Assembly (NCBI GenBank): GCA_028724525.1
Contig: JAQYCV010000005.1
Span: 1 to 64,000 of the forward strand
DNA from: Clostridiales bacterium
Lineage (GTDB): Bacteria > Bacillota > Clostridia > Saccharofermentanales > DTU023
Direction: 5' to 3'
DNA: 64,000 nucleotides
Made by a program: the position numbers and the translations under genes. The notes below the pieces were generated by a model, which saw nothing but the letters and a program-made list of their open reading frames with translations, was not told the origin of the DNA and did not search any database. How positions within the stretch are numbered: the first letter of the stretch is position 1; each line of letters begins with the position of its first letter. Positions 35,515 through 44,607 of this stretch are shown piece by piece.

Positions 35515-36708
35515 ATGGATTTTCAATTTAGCTTTAACCATAAACTTAAGCGGATCCTCCGCGCCGTTACCCTTGTCCTGCTTTGCTTGAGCCTCCTGAT
35601 CCCACTTGTCGCCTGCGGACCGAAGACTGTCATCCGGCCCCTGGACTATAGCCGACCCAGCGAAGAGCCAGGAGAAAGCCAGACGGAGGCGACCTCTAAA
35701 ATCAAGGATGAGGCCAAAAAGTCAGAGGCTAAGAGCAAAAAGACTGAGGAAACCACCTATGACCTGTCCAAGGAATTTAATCCCGGCAACCTGCAGGCTT
35801 TATCAGGCGGCGGCTTTAAGAATTTTGCAGGCGCCGAAAATGGTCCCGGTGTCGCGGGCCTGGCGACTGCAGTCAATCAGTTTCTCCAGGAAAAAGGCCT
35901 GGCCGGGGCAGGGATCTCCATTGCCTACCAGGACCTCACGACCAACGAGGTTTATACCCTCAATGCCGATGCCCGTTACCAGTCAGCTTCTGTCATTAAA
36001 GTGGCCGTCGCCATGGTGGTAGGCCAACTCATGGACCAAGGGCATTTCCCAGCGGATATGCAAATTGTCTACCTCCCCTCGAAATGGTTCTCCGCAGATA
36101 ATATGGACCCCGCCCAGGAGGGCAAGCTGGTGTCCATGCAAGGCCTAGTGGATTCTGCCTTGCTCTATTCTGATAATGCCGCAACCTCCGCTATCTTTGC
36201 CTACTTTGACCGCCATGGCTGCCTGCTCCACAACTTTTTGGATGCCAGGACGGGCACCCACTATGCCGGCGATGTCACCATGTCCGCCCGTGAGGGTCTG
36301 GGCCTCATCACCCAACTCTACTATGACAGCGAATTCCCCTCTTATAAAAATATTTTGACGACCATGACCTCCTCCACCTGGAATGAATTTCTGACCAAGA
36401 ATATCCCGGTGGCTGTCTCTTCTAAATACGGCAACCTGGCCGGCTTGAACCACGAAATTGGTCTGGTCTGGTCAGACCGCCCCTTTGCCTACTCGGTCTT
36501 CACCCAAAACGTAGGGGCCTACGATGTCCTGCCCGCCTTGGGTAGCCTGCTCTACCAATACAACACCGGCAGTCTGGCTCCCGCCCAGCCTTCCGTAGCC
36601 CCTCCTGGCCAAGCCGGTCAACCACCTGCGATTCCCAGCCAACCTGGCCAGGCGCCTGGAGTCCCCGGCCAAACTGGAGAGACTTCGCCCCCACCCTTGG
36701 CCCCCTAG
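35515..36708 (+). CDS. Class A beta-lactamase-fold serine hydrolase lipoprotein
   Basis: A 397-residue exported lipoprotein with lipobox LVAC (Cys34), a charged Lys/Glu/Ser linker (about 45-85), and a serine beta-lactamase/transpeptidase fold: Ser159-x-x-Lys162, Ser219-Asp-Asn, and KYG (304-306) in place of the usual KTG. The Glu166 motif of true class A beta-lactamases is not apparent, so peptidoglycan-related hydrolysis or an unknown amide is as likely as antibiotic hydrolysis. The C-terminus is a Pro/Gly/Gln tail ending GETSPPPLAP, a motif shared with the CAP protein at 54221-55459. Start at ATG 35515 places the signal peptide correctly. Confidence 0.85.
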   Translation: MDFQFSFNHKLKRILRAVTLVLLCLSLLIPLVACGPKTVIRPLDYSRPSEEPGESQTEATSKIKDEAKKSEAKSKKTEETTYDLSKEFNPGNLQALSGGGFKNFAGAENGPGVAGLATAVNQFLQEKGLAGAGISIAYQDLTTNEVYTLNADARYQSASVIKVAVAMVVGQLMDQGHFPADMQIVYLPSKWFSADNMDPAQEGKLVSMQGLVDSALLYSDNAATSAIFAYFDRHGCLLHNFLDARTGTHYAGDVTMSAREGLGLITQLYYDSEFPSYKNILTTMTSSTWNEFLTKNIPVAVSSKYGNLAGLNHEIGLVWSDRPFAYSVFTQNVGAYDVLPALGSLLYQYNTGSLAPAQPSVAPPGQAGQPPAIPSQPGQAPGVPGQTGETSPPPLAP

Positions 36709-36852
36709 CCCCCAGCTTCTGGCTCTTTCAGCAACTACACCATTTTATGGACGTGATCGTATCTCGGTCCTTCTGCCGACCGCCTGCCCGACCAATTTCC
36801 TTCAGACCCCTTAGGCTAGACCTCTTTATTTCGGATTTCTCAGATTTCAGAC

Positions 36853-37035
36853 ATATTTGCAAGTAATGGGTGGGTTCCAGCGGTCAAAGCACCCATTAGC
36901 TGCAGATTTGCCCTCGTAACCATCCACTTCTTGCAAATTCGCTCAGGGAGACCACCCATTAGCTGTAATAATGCCGGAGAATCCGAAAAACCGAAGTAGC
37001 ATAGCCCTCTGACCACCCATTACTTGCAAATTTGT
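36853..37035. repeat. Cluster of degenerate 22-25 bp repeats
   Basis: Copies related to CCACCCATTACTTGCAAAT occur at 36889-36911, 36918-36942, 36951-36975 and 37011-37035, and in inverted orientation at 36853-36875. The outermost two form a 19-bp perfect inverted repeat (36855-36873 against 37013-37031). Spacing is irregular, so this is neither CRISPR nor a tandem repeat. Confidence 0.8.
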
Positions 37036-37229
37036 AGGTCCATGAACAGGCCCGCAGTGGGTTCAATAACTTAGTAGAATGTTAGTCTGAATTCACACTG
37101 GATTTTCCTGTAAGACTAAATTCCGCTTCCCACCCTTTAGTGTGGAACTTACTTTTTTACTTTAGCTTGTGAAATCATAGGAAACAGCCGTTACTCCAAT
37201 CTGCCCAGAGCTCTGTTAAAGTTAAAGAG

Positions 37230-37255
37230 CTAGATAGCTTGTAAAGCAAGTCTAG
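37230..37255. promoter_or_regulatory. Dyad upstream of the FMN reductase gene
   Basis: CTAGA-2-GCTT-3-AAGC-3-TCTAG: an imperfect 26-bp dyad lying 31 bp before the next start codon. Such placement suits a repressor operator; the cognate regulator is unknown. Confidence 0.45.
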
Positions 37256-37286
37256 TTAAAGAAGCAAACAAACTGGAGGGTTTAAT

Positions 37287-37844
37287 ATGGCAAAGAAAAA
37301 GATTTTAGCGATTGTGGGTTCCTTACGGGAAGGATCTTGGAATAGGCAGTTGGCAGAGGCGGCTGGGCAATACTTAGGCGACAAAGCTGATTTTGAAATC
37401 CTCGATTACGCAGATATTCCTTACATGAATGAAGACTTGGAGGCGGATCCCCCGGCCTCTATCCAAAGAGTACGCGACAAAGTGCAGGCCGCGGATGGGC
37501 TCTGGTTTTTCACGCCGGAATACAACCACTCCTATCCTGGCCTCTTAAAAAATCTCATCGACTGGCTCTCCAGACCCCTCAATGACGGTAACCGGGCGGT
37601 CATTATTGGCAAGCCTGCTGCCATCTCTGGCGCAAGTATGGGCGGGGGAGGGACAGTTGTTGCCCAAGACCTCCTGGTTATGCTCCTGTCTATGCTTAAT
37701 TTAAAGATAATGAACCAGCCCCGGCTGACCATAGCTCGTGTGCAAGAACAAGCGGAAGATGGCAAACTAAAACTAGCAGACAGCCAAGCTTATCTGGAAA
37801 AGCAGGCAGATGCCTATCTTAAGTTTTTAGACCAAATCGCCTAA
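37287..37844 (+). CDS. NADPH-dependent FMN reductase family protein
   Basis: A 185-residue flavodoxin-fold oxidoreductase. The FMN phosphate loop reads IVGSLREGSWNRQLAE and the flavin-edge segment TPEYNHSYPGLLKNLIDWLSR is canonical for the NADPH-dependent FMN/azo/chromate reductase group. GGAGGG precedes the ATG. It is a single gene with an upstream dyad and a terminator after it, suggesting regulated stress-linked expression. Confidence 0.92.
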   Translation: MAKKKILAIVGSLREGSWNRQLAEAAGQYLGDKADFEILDYADIPYMNEDLEADPPASIQRVRDKVQAADGLWFFTPEYNHSYPGLLKNLIDWLSRPLNDGNRAVIIGKPAAISGASMGGGGTVVAQDLLVMLLSMLNLKIMNQPRLTIARVQEQAEDGKLKLADSQAYLEKQADAYLKFLDQIA

Positions 37845-37882
37845 TAAAGGAAGCACAACTTTAACCTAGTTTTTGCTTATTT

Positions 37883-37911
37883 ATCCTCCGGCTAACCGGG
37901 GGATTACTTTT
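37883..37911 (+). terminator. Intrinsic terminator
   Basis: ATCCTCCGG (37883-37891) pairs with CCGGGGGAT (37896-37904) across a CTAA loop (one T-G pair), followed by TACTTTTTCC. It lies 39 bases after the FMN reductase stop. Confidence 0.9.
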
Positions 37912-38033
37912 TCCTTATCCTGGAATCTTAGACTTAAAAGCGTGGATGTGGCGGCAAAATTGCCCCTGCAGCCTATAACTTCACCGGCTTTAAAGAATGA
38001 ATCGGCCGGAGTGCCAAGATAAGGAGAATGATC

Positions 38034-39122
38034 ATGAGAAAAAACCTGACCCAACTGCTGGCTGTACTTTTAGTAGCCCTCACTTTCCTGTCGGGTGGTG
38101 CCGTCATGGCTAAGGATGCTGGTCCCGACCAGAAGGCGGATACACAATTGCGTTTCCATGAAGATGGTAGCTTCAAGATTATGCAAATGTCCGACTTCCA
38201 AGATTTTGTGAATGCAGAAAAGACTGAAGCAAATCCTCGCAGCCTGGAACTTATGGAGAAAGCTATTGCCCAAGAAAAGCCTGACCTGGTGGTGATGACG
38301 GGTGACCAAATTGGCGGAAATATGGACGCTGCTCAACTGCAAGACTACATTGCGCAAATGGTTGCTCCCTTAGAGGCTGCGCAAGTGCCTTGGCTAGTTA
38401 CTTATGGTAACCACGATGAAGACGCCACCGATGCGCTCGCAGAAGGCTGGAATAAGATTCGTCAGCTGGACTACTACATGAGCTTTGCCCACAACATCAA
38501 CCAAGCAAGCATGAGTGGAGCTGAAGCGATCGATGAAAATGGCAATACCATTGCAGTGGGTGATATGTATGTTTTGATCTACGACCAAAAAGGTGAAAAG
38601 CCTCTCTACAATGTATGGGCCTTAGACTCCAACCGCTATGCAGACCAGGGTGGCTATGACTTTATCCGCCACGATCAGGTTGCCTGGTACTATGAAACTT
38701 CCAAAAACTTGGAAGATAAATATGGTCTCCTCAACTCCCTCATGTTTTTCCACATCCCCCTGCCAGAATGGGCCGAGATGGCGCACGATGCGCTTCGCTA
38801 CGAGGTAGCTGGTCATAAGTTTGAAAATGAATGCCCTTCCGATACCAACAGCGGACTGTTTGCAGCTATCTCTGAGCGCAAGGATGTACGTGGAGTTTTT
38901 GTCGGCCACGACCATGTTAACGATTATGTAGGTAACTATCGTGGTATTTTCTTAGGCTATGATGCTAATGTGGGCTTCCAAACCTATGGCTTGGGCGGTG
39001 ATGAGAATAACGCGATGCGTGGTGTAAGAGTCTTTGAGCTACAAGCTGATGATCTGGCCAATTTTACTACCCGCATGGTCTATGCCTCTGATCTAGGCAT
39101 TGATGTAAGTCCTGAGAAATAA
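38034..39122 (+). CDS. Secreted metallophosphoesterase (Dcr2-like)
   Basis: A 362-residue calcineurin-type phosphoesterase with a signal peptide (about residues 1-28, ending VMAK). The metal-ligand blocks are visible in order: MSDFQDF, TGDQIGG, GNHDED, HIPLPEW and GHDHVND, the arrangement of the Dcr2/purple-acid-like group. ATG 38034 is chosen over ATG 38028 because AAGGAG at 38021-38026 is at the right distance only for the former. Likely an extracellular phosphatase supplying phosphate; substrate unknown. Confidence 0.92.
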   Translation: MRKNLTQLLAVLLVALTFLSGGAVMAKDAGPDQKADTQLRFHEDGSFKIMQMSDFQDFVNAEKTEANPRSLELMEKAIAQEKPDLVVMTGDQIGGNMDAAQLQDYIAQMVAPLEAAQVPWLVTYGNHDEDATDALAEGWNKIRQLDYYMSFAHNINQASMSGAEAIDENGNTIAVGDMYVLIYDQKGEKPLYNVWALDSNRYADQGGYDFIRHDQVAWYYETSKNLEDKYGLLNSLMFFHIPLPEWAEMAHDALRYEVAGHKFENECPSDTNSGLFAAISERKDVRGVFVGHDHVNDYVGNYRGIFLGYDANVGFQTYGLGGDENNAMRGVRVFELQADDLANFTTRMVYASDLGIDVSPEK

Positions 39123-39179
39123 GGCAAAAAAGAAAGGGGCTCCACTCGGATAGAGAAGCCTCCGCTCCAATGAAATAAT

Positions 39180-39223
39180 AGGGTGTCTTCTGCGCACATG
39201 AGTGCCAGGGGCACCCTCTTTTA
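39180..39223 (+). terminator. Probable intrinsic terminator
   Basis: AGGGTGTC (39180-39187) can pair with GGCACCCT (39210-39217; one G-U pair), followed by CTTTTATT. It lies between the phosphoesterase and the convergent MATE gene and mainly serves the former. Confidence 0.65.
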
Positions 39224-40642
39224 TTGGGAAGATTCTGTAGTGTCTACCTGGTGGTAAAGGTGGCGAAGGTTTTCCGGTAGCCAGTGCTGGGTCCGATAGT
39301 AAAACCAGACGCAGGCGAAGGTAATCACCCAAGAGACGGGGTAGGACCAATGGACCAGATTAATGGAGGCGCCGAAGTCCGCCAGACGTGGAATTTCCTG
39401 GAAAAAATGGGCGATAGGGTAGTTCCAAAGGGTACGGATGCCCACCATGCAAAAGATAGAGACCAGCATGGGGTAGAGGGATTGACCAGCTCCCCGAATG
39501 ACTCCAGACAGGACCTGGGCACTGGTAAAAATCCAGTGGAAGGGGGCATAAATTAAGATTTTGCCATAGCCATATTCAATGACACTGGGGTCCTGAGAGA
39601 AGAGGCCCATGAGGGGGCGGCCAAAGATTAGCAGGATAATACTCATGACCACGGAGAAGCCTACACCCAGGAAGGTCGTTGTTCTGGCCCCTTGCTTGAG
39701 CCGGTCCACCTTCTTGGCTCCGATATTTTGCCCGGTAAAGGTGGTCGACGCCATCATGAAGGAGTTGAGGCCCACCATCATAAAGCCGTCATAGCGGTTG
39801 GCTGCGGAAATGCCGGCGATCGCTTCATGGCCAAAACTATTGATGCGGGACTGGATCAAGACGTTAGAGAAAGAGATTAAGGCCGATTGGATGCCAGCTG
39901 GCAGGCCAATGCTGACAATTTCCTTTAATTCCTCCTTATAGACGCGGACCTGGTGCAGGTCTAGCCGGTGGAGGCCCTCGGTATTCATGAGATTGACAGT
40001 CAGAAGGAGGGAAGTCAGGCATTGGGCGATGAAGGTGGCCCAGGCAGCGCCTGCCGCTCGCATATTGAGGGGACCAACAAAGATAAGGTCTAGGACAATA
40101 TTGGTAATGGTCGAGATGATCAGATAGACCAAGGGGCTGCGGGAATCTCCTACCGCCCGCAGGATCCCTGTCCCCATGTTGTAGATTAAGAGGGGGATGG
40201 AGCCTAGAAAGTAAATGCGGGTATAGACCAAGGCCTCTTGGAAAATCTCGGGGGGTGTCCCCATGCGGTCCAGCACAAGGGGAGCAGCGAACCAGGCAAA
40301 GACAGTCAAGAAGAGGCCGGACAAGAGGGCCAGGGCATAGGTGGTATGAACAGCCCGGCTGGTTTTAGCGCTATCTTTGGCTCCAAAGGCTTGGGCCACA
40401 ACCACTGAGACCCCTGTGGCTAAGCCCATGAAAAGGCCCAACATCATGAAGATCAAAGAGGCCGTGGCGCCTATAGCGGCCATGGACAGGGAATCAGACA
40501 GATTGCCCACAATTAAAAGGTCTACTGTATTGTAGGCTTGTTGTAGCAAGGCCGTTAAGATTAAGGGAACGACGAAGTAAAGAATCTGCTTCCAGATAAT
40601 ACCCTGAGTTAAGTCTAAATTATGCATTTCGTGATTTTTCAT
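39221..40642 (-). CDS. MATE family efflux transporter
   Basis: About 473 residues, twelve helices. The first helix region ILTALLQQAYNTVDLLIVGNLSDS and AVGDSRSPLVYL are typical of the NorM/DinF-like bacterial MATE families. The start is uncertain: in-frame ATGs at 40651, 40642 and 40627 are all plausible; 40642 is chosen because GGAG precedes it, although closely. A much earlier in-frame start (40810) would overlap the next gene and its promoter and is unlikely. Confidence 0.9.
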   Translation of the reverse strand: MKNHEMHNLDLTQGIIWKQILYFVVPLILTALLQQAYNTVDLLIVGNLSDSLSMAAIGATASLIFMMLGLFMGLATGVSVVVAQAFGAKDSAKTSRAVHTTYALALLSGLFLTVFAWFAAPLVLDRMGTPPEIFQEALVYTRIYFLGSIPLLIYNMGTGILRAVGDSRSPLVYLIISTITNIVLDLIFVGPLNMRAAGAAWATFIAQCLTSLLLTVNLMNTEGLHRLDLHQVRVYKEELKEIVSIGLPAGIQSALISFSNVLIQSRINSFGHEAIAGISAANRYDGFMMVGLNSFMMASTTFTGQNIGAKKVDRLKQGARTTTFLGVGFSVVMSIILLIFGRPLMGLFSQDPSVIEYGYGKILIYAPFHWIFTSAQVLSGVIRGAGQSLYPMLVSIFCMVGIRTLWNYPIAHFFQEIPRLADFGASINLVHWSYPVSWVITFACVWFYYRTQHWLPENLRHLYHQVDTTESSQ

Positions 40643-40677
40643 AAACTCCATGATAGCACAGGCGGGGAAAAGCCTTG

Positions 40678-40686
40678 TGCTATAAT
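40678..40686 (+). promoter_or_regulatory. Extended -10 promoter for the AlkD-like gene
   Basis: TGC TATAAT, an extended -10 element, 78 bp before the start of the following gene. No good -35 is visible, which an extended -10 can compensate for. Confidence 0.5.
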
Positions 40687-40763
40687 GATGTATATAGATT
40701 TGCGTATGGCCAGTGTCGGCTAGGGATTTCGATTGTGTCTTTACCAAGTCATAAGGAGGCTTC

Positions 40764-41429
40764 ATGAATTTCAAGCAGCTATGTACGGACTTGTCCAAAT
40801 ATGCCAACAAGCAGAAGGCTACTGAGATGGCTCATCTCATGGGCAATACCTACGCCTTTAAGGGCTTGGACTCCACAGCCCGAGCCAAAGTCATGGAGGA
40901 CCAGCTGGCCTCAGATAAGGAGCCGGAAAAGCTGGACTGGGAATTTGTCGAATGCTGCTGGGATCAAAATATTCGGGAATTTCAATATTTTGCCTTACAA
41001 TACTTGTCTGCCCGGCGAGATCTTTTGCAAAAGCAAGATTTAACCAAGTTAAAGAAATTGATTGTGGATAAGCCAGGCTGGGATACGAATAATATCTTGC
41101 ATCGGCTGGTCAATCTCTTGACTGCCCTCCACCCTGACCTGGGCGCCAAGATTCTTGCCTGGTCACAGAGTGATGACCCTTGGTTAAAACGTGCGGCCAT
41201 CCTCCACCAAATGGACCGGGGAATTTACGCCGATGAAGAGCTTCTGGCTCAAATTTGGCAGAATTGCTTGGGGGACCCTCACGATTTTGTCCAGGCTGCC
41301 CTAGTTGACAGCTTAAAAGAGCTCCATGAAAATAAAGCAGACTTTGTTGAAGCCTTTTTAAACCAGCATGAGACTGATCTCTCATCCTCTATCCGTCAGG
41401 CCTTGTGCCCCGGAGGTTGTCATGAATAA
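40764..41429 (+). CDS. DNA alkylation repair (AlkD-like) HEAT-repeat protein
   Basis: A 221-residue all-helical HEAT-like protein matching AlkC/AlkD-type DNA glycosylases that excise alkylated purines. The family-type DDPWLKRAAILHQ segment is clear. The region equivalent to the catalytic WDxxD reads GWDTNN, so the Asp thought to be catalytic (Asp113 in Bacillus cereus AlkD, from memory) appears as Asn. Strong AAGGAGG precedes ATG 40764. It overlaps the next membrane-protein gene by eight bases. Confidence 0.8.
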   Translation: MNFKQLCTDLSKYANKQKATEMAHLMGNTYAFKGLDSTARAKVMEDQLASDKEPEKLDWEFVECCWDQNIREFQYFALQYLSARRDLLQKQDLTKLKKLIVDKPGWDTNNILHRLVNLLTALHPDLGAKILAWSQSDDPWLKRAAILHQMDRGIYADEELLAQIWQNCLGDPHDFVQAALVDSLKELHENKADFVEAFLNQHETDLSSSIRQALCPGGCHE

Positions 41430-42135
41430 AGAAGCGCCTAATAGCCTGGTCTGGGCCCCTGCCAGCCAAAAAATTGCCTGGGCATCCGGGGCAGTCATGT
41501 TAATTTTGGCCAGCCTGGCCATGTATTTTGGCCATCACCAATTACTAACCTTCTGGGTATACACCCTCCCTCTAGTCATGGCGGCCTTTGCCTTTGGCAT
41601 GCTGGGCATGATCTCCAACCATTTTATCCAGACCAAAAGGCTCCTGGCCCTGCCTGACCTGGCTTATCCTGTCCGGGGCTTACAGATAATGGCTATCATT
41701 TATATCTATATCTTCGTCTCGATCAGCGGCATCTACTTTGCCTCCCTTCTGCAGACGGAGGGCTTTTGGACCGACATGTTCAACAATTGGATCAACTATT
41801 TGCTCCTGCTCATCAGCCTGACGATTAGCGCGAGCGGGGGAGGGCAGGTCCTCCTCACTAAGCAGGAGGAGGGTTTGCTTTACCGGGATACCGTCTCCAA
41901 ATCCAAGCTTTCTCGTCAAGATATTTTCTTCTCCTTTTACGGCTCCTGGCGGGATGGTTTCATTATTGGCTGGAAATTATTCCCCTATGAGAACATGGAG
42001 ACCATTGAAGAGGATAAATATGCCGTCACTGTTCGGGGAATAGAAAACGGCCAGCGCTTTGCCCTGGTGATGTATACGCCCCGGATCCAAAAAAAGGCCC
42101 ACCAGCTCCTTCTGCCTCGCTTAAAACCTTACTAG
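41422..42135 (+). CDS. Membrane protein of unknown function
   Basis: A 237-residue protein with about four membrane helices in the first 150 residues (around 20-40, 42-62, 85-110, 125-142) and a cytoplasmic C-terminal domain of about 85 residues. ATG 41422 overlaps the upstream stop codon (ATGAATAA) and follows CGGAGG, so it is coupled to the AlkD-like gene. I do not recognise the family. Confidence 0.75.
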   Translation: MNKEAPNSLVWAPASQKIAWASGAVMLILASLAMYFGHHQLLTFWVYTLPLVMAAFAFGMLGMISNHFIQTKRLLALPDLAYPVRGLQIMAIIYIYIFVSISGIYFASLLQTEGFWTDMFNNWINYLLLLISLTISASGGGQVLLTKQEEGLLYRDTVSKSKLSRQDIFFSFYGSWRDGFIIGWKLFPYENMETIEEDKYAVTVRGIENGQRFALVMYTPRIQKKAHQLLLPRLKPY

Positions 42136-42158
42136 ATCCTCCTCATTTCTTGGCCATA

Positions 42159-42186
42159 TTGACATAGATTTAAGCTTTGCTAGAAT
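42159..42186 (+). promoter_or_regulatory. Strong sigma-A promoter
   Basis: TTGACA (42159-42164), 16-bp spacer, TGC-extended TAGAAT (42181-42186). It drives the glycosyltransferase gene; expected start site near 42193. Confidence 0.75.
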
Positions 42187-42260
42187 AAAAATGTTAATCT
42201 TGCCGAATATTAATGCGCTAGGCAGGCTAGGGCCAGGTCTTGGCCCGGAAAGAGGTAGAG

Positions 42261-43295
42261 ATGAACTATTTAACGCTAGCCATTCCAGCTTATCAGGCCG
42301 AATTTACCATGGGGACCTGCCTGGATAGCCTCATCACAGCAGGGATCGAGGGTCTCGAAGTCTTAGTTGTGAATGATGGTTCCAATCCCCAAATTTCTCA
42401 GACAGTCGAAGGCTATGTTGCCAAATACCCAGACCACATCCGCCTCTTAAACAAGGAATACGGAGGCCTGGGCTCTGCTCTTAATCTTGCCCTGCGCGAA
42501 GCGACCTGCCCCTGGTTTCGAATCCTAGACGGAGATGACCGCCTAGACCCTCAGGGCTTGGCCAAACTCATGGAGGTCCTACGGGACCTAGAAGAGGAAA
42601 ATCCCAAGCCCGAGCTTGTTGTTGCGGATTATTATTACGAAATTCCCCGTAAGGGAGGGACAAAGTATCTGGAGCGCGCCAGCTTTGCCAATGTTTTTCC
42701 GGAAGTGGGGATCAATTCCTGGTCCCGCCTCAAAAACTTTGCCATCGACCAAATCTTGGGCAAGCAATCCCTAGTTTACCGCCTGGATCTCTTAAGAAAA
42801 ATCAAACTCCGCCTGCCTGACCAGCTGGCCTATGTGGATGAGATTTTCTCCTATGAACCCCTGCCCCATGTCCGCCGGATTTACTATCTGGATGAACCTG
42901 TCTATATTTTCCCTGTTGGCCGGCCCAATCAAGCGTCTAACATGAAGGTCATGGAGCGCCATCTCAAAGACCTCCTGTCGGTGGCCCTAGAGATGTTCCG
43001 CCGGGTGCGTTTGGACTCGGTCAGGCCCCAGCGCCTCCAGCAATATATGTACCGGCACATGGCTAGGGTGATCGCCGTTTGCCTCATGCTGTCCTGTGAT
43101 GAAGAACAGGGTAATGTGGCTTCTCTCAAGACCATGGACCTCATCTGGTCGGAATTTGCTAAGATCAATGCCCCAGCCGCCCGGGCTCTGCAAAAAAAGC
43201 CCATGCTGAACTCTAAGCGCATTTTGAAAGCGGCCAAGTCATATGTCGAACAAGATGTATACAACCTCATCGGCAAGGTCTTTATCATCGATTAA
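42261..43295 (+). CDS. Family 2 glycosyltransferase
   Basis: A 344-residue GT-A fold enzyme with an N-terminal nucleotide-sugar-binding domain: LTLAIPAYQAEF, VLVVNDGSN, and the metal-binding RILDGDDRLD (DxD-type). The C-terminal ~120 residues are helical. There is no membrane helix. ATG 42261 follows AAGAGGTAGAG; an upstream TTG is less likely. The acceptor is unknown; it precedes an SDR epimerase, which could share its pathway, though each has its own spacing. Confidence 0.92.
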   Translation: MNYLTLAIPAYQAEFTMGTCLDSLITAGIEGLEVLVVNDGSNPQISQTVEGYVAKYPDHIRLLNKEYGGLGSALNLALREATCPWFRILDGDDRLDPQGLAKLMEVLRDLEEENPKPELVVADYYYEIPRKGGTKYLERASFANVFPEVGINSWSRLKNFAIDQILGKQSLVYRLDLLRKIKLRLPDQLAYVDEIFSYEPLPHVRRIYYLDEPVYIFPVGRPNQASNMKVMERHLKDLLSVALEMFRRVRLDSVRPQRLQQYMYRHMARVIAVCLMLSCDEEQGNVASLKTMDLIWSEFAKINAPAARALQKKPMLNSKRILKAAKSYVEQDVYNLIGKVFIID

Positions 43296-43394
43296 TTTCA
43301 GGGACTTCCGACACAGAAATTCATTTTTCTGTCTCATTGTTCCCATGACCTCCTGCTATGCTTAAAGCATAAATTTAGGGAAGGGGTCAGCTTT

Positions 43395-44477
43395 ATGAAG
43401 AAAAGTATTTATGTGATCACAGGTGCCTCCGGCCACCTCGGCAACGTAGTGGTCAAAAAGCTTTTAGACCGCGGGGCCAATGTGCGGGTTTTGATGGTTG
43501 AAGATGAGATTCCCCCTAGCTTAGAGGGCTTGGACCTGCAAATTGTCCGGGGAAACCTTAGCTCACGTGCTGATTTGGAGAGACTTTTCCAGGGCCTAAA
43601 CGGTCTGGATATCTATGTCCTCCACATGGCCAGTATGATCACCATTGACTCACAGGTTAGCCCCCTCGTGGAAAAAGTTAATGTGACCGGCACCGAGTTA
43701 CTCCTGGATTTAGCGCTAGAGCATAAGGCCAAACGCTTCCTTTACTGTTCGTCTGTACACGCGATTCCAGAAAAGAAATATAATGCCCCGATCAGTGAGG
43801 TTACGGCTTTTGACCCGGCCTGGGTTGAAGGGGCCTACGCCAAAACCAAGGCCATGGCCTCTCAAGCGGTTTTAGATGCCAGTAAAAAGGGCTTAGATGT
43901 CGTCCTGGTTCACCCTTCAGGTATTATTGGACCCTACGATTACGAGCACAATAACTACTTAAACCAAACTGTCCGCGATTTCCTCAGAGGCAAGCTCACA
44001 ACCCTAGTCCAGGGTGGCTACGACTTTGTAGATGTTCGAGACGTGGCAGATGGTCTCCTGGCTGCTCTCTTTCAGGGGGATAGTGGGGAGTCTTATATTT
44101 TATCTGGCCATTACCTCAGCATTGAAGACTTAATTAAGCTGGCTGCTAAGGCTTCAGGCAGGACACCTATCCGCAGAGTCTTGCGCCTGGGTTTGGTCAA
44201 GCTCTTTGTCCCCCTGGTGGAGTGGTGGGGCAAACTGCGCAAACGCCGTCCTCTGTATACGGCCTATTCCCTTTACACCCTAAACGCCAATGCTAACTTT
44301 TCCCATGCCAAGGCTAGCGCTAGACTTGGCTATCACCCACGTCCGCTCAAGGAAACAGTGGAGGATACGGTCCAGTTTATTCGTGACCAAGCGAGCCAGG
44401 GAAGTTTGGGCGAAAAGCTCAAGATGAAATTAGCGGATATTCACATGGTCCCACATCGCCAAAGGCCGCTTCCATAA
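43395..44477 (+). CDS. NAD-dependent epimerase/dehydratase (extended SDR)
   Basis: A 360-residue extended short-chain dehydrogenase. NAD-binding TGASGHLGN at the N-terminus, the catalytic Tyr-x-x-x-Lys in YAKTK (residues about 154-158), and the VHPSGIIGPYD segment characteristic of dihydroflavonol reductase/cholesterol dehydrogenase-like SDRs. Preceded by a 13-bp palindrome, ATGCTTAAAGCAT (43358-43370), and followed by a terminator. Confidence 0.92.
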   Translation: MKKSIYVITGASGHLGNVVVKKLLDRGANVRVLMVEDEIPPSLEGLDLQIVRGNLSSRADLERLFQGLNGLDIYVLHMASMITIDSQVSPLVEKVNVTGTELLLDLALEHKAKRFLYCSSVHAIPEKKYNAPISEVTAFDPAWVEGAYAKTKAMASQAVLDASKKGLDVVLVHPSGIIGPYDYEHNNYLNQTVRDFLRGKLTTLVQGGYDFVDVRDVADGLLAALFQGDSGESYILSGHYLSIEDLIKLAAKASGRTPIRRVLRLGLVKLFVPLVEWWGKLRKRRPLYTAYSLYTLNANANFSHAKASARLGYHPRPLKETVEDTVQFIRDQASQGSLGEKLKMKLADIHMVPHRQRPLP

Positions 44478-44516
44478 TTGCCTGCCCCTATCTGTTCCCA
44501 AAATTTTCATGAAAAT

Positions 44517-44551
44517 AAAACCCGGATTCTCATCAGGAACCCGGGTTTTTC
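44517..44551. terminator. Bidirectional intrinsic terminator
   Basis: AAAACCCGG (44517-44525) pairs with CCGGGTTTT (44541-44549), flanked by A- and T-runs. It separates the epimerase gene (plus) and the urocanate hydratase gene (minus). Confidence 0.9.
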
Positions 44552-44607
44552 ATGTTTCGCTTCCTGCCTATAAAAAGAGCGTCAAGGCAGCTTGAGAGAG
44601 AGGGAAC

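Larger units (their letters stand above)
36709..37286. other. 578-bp noncoding region with a repeat cluster
   Basis: No credible gene is present. The centre (36853-37035) holds about five degenerate copies of a 22-25 bp motif, described separately, and the end holds a dyad before the next gene. The base composition is less GC-rich than in the flanking genes. Confidence 0.7.

Noticed and set aside
35515-36708. True class A beta-lactamase resistance gene
   Set aside because: The SxxK and SDN motifs are present, but the third motif is KYG and no Glu166-type loop is seen, so antibiotic hydrolysis is not supported.
36853-37035. CRISPR-like array
   Set aside because: Repeats are degenerate, one is inverted, spacings are 29-60 bp and irregular, and no cas genes are nearby.
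37230-37255. Terminator
   Set aside because: The dyad has no T-tract and no gene ends just before it; an operator or chance palindrome is more likely.
40643-40810. Extended N-terminus of the second MATE gene
   Set aside because: It would overlap the start and promoter of the divergent AlkD-like gene and adds residues absent from the family.
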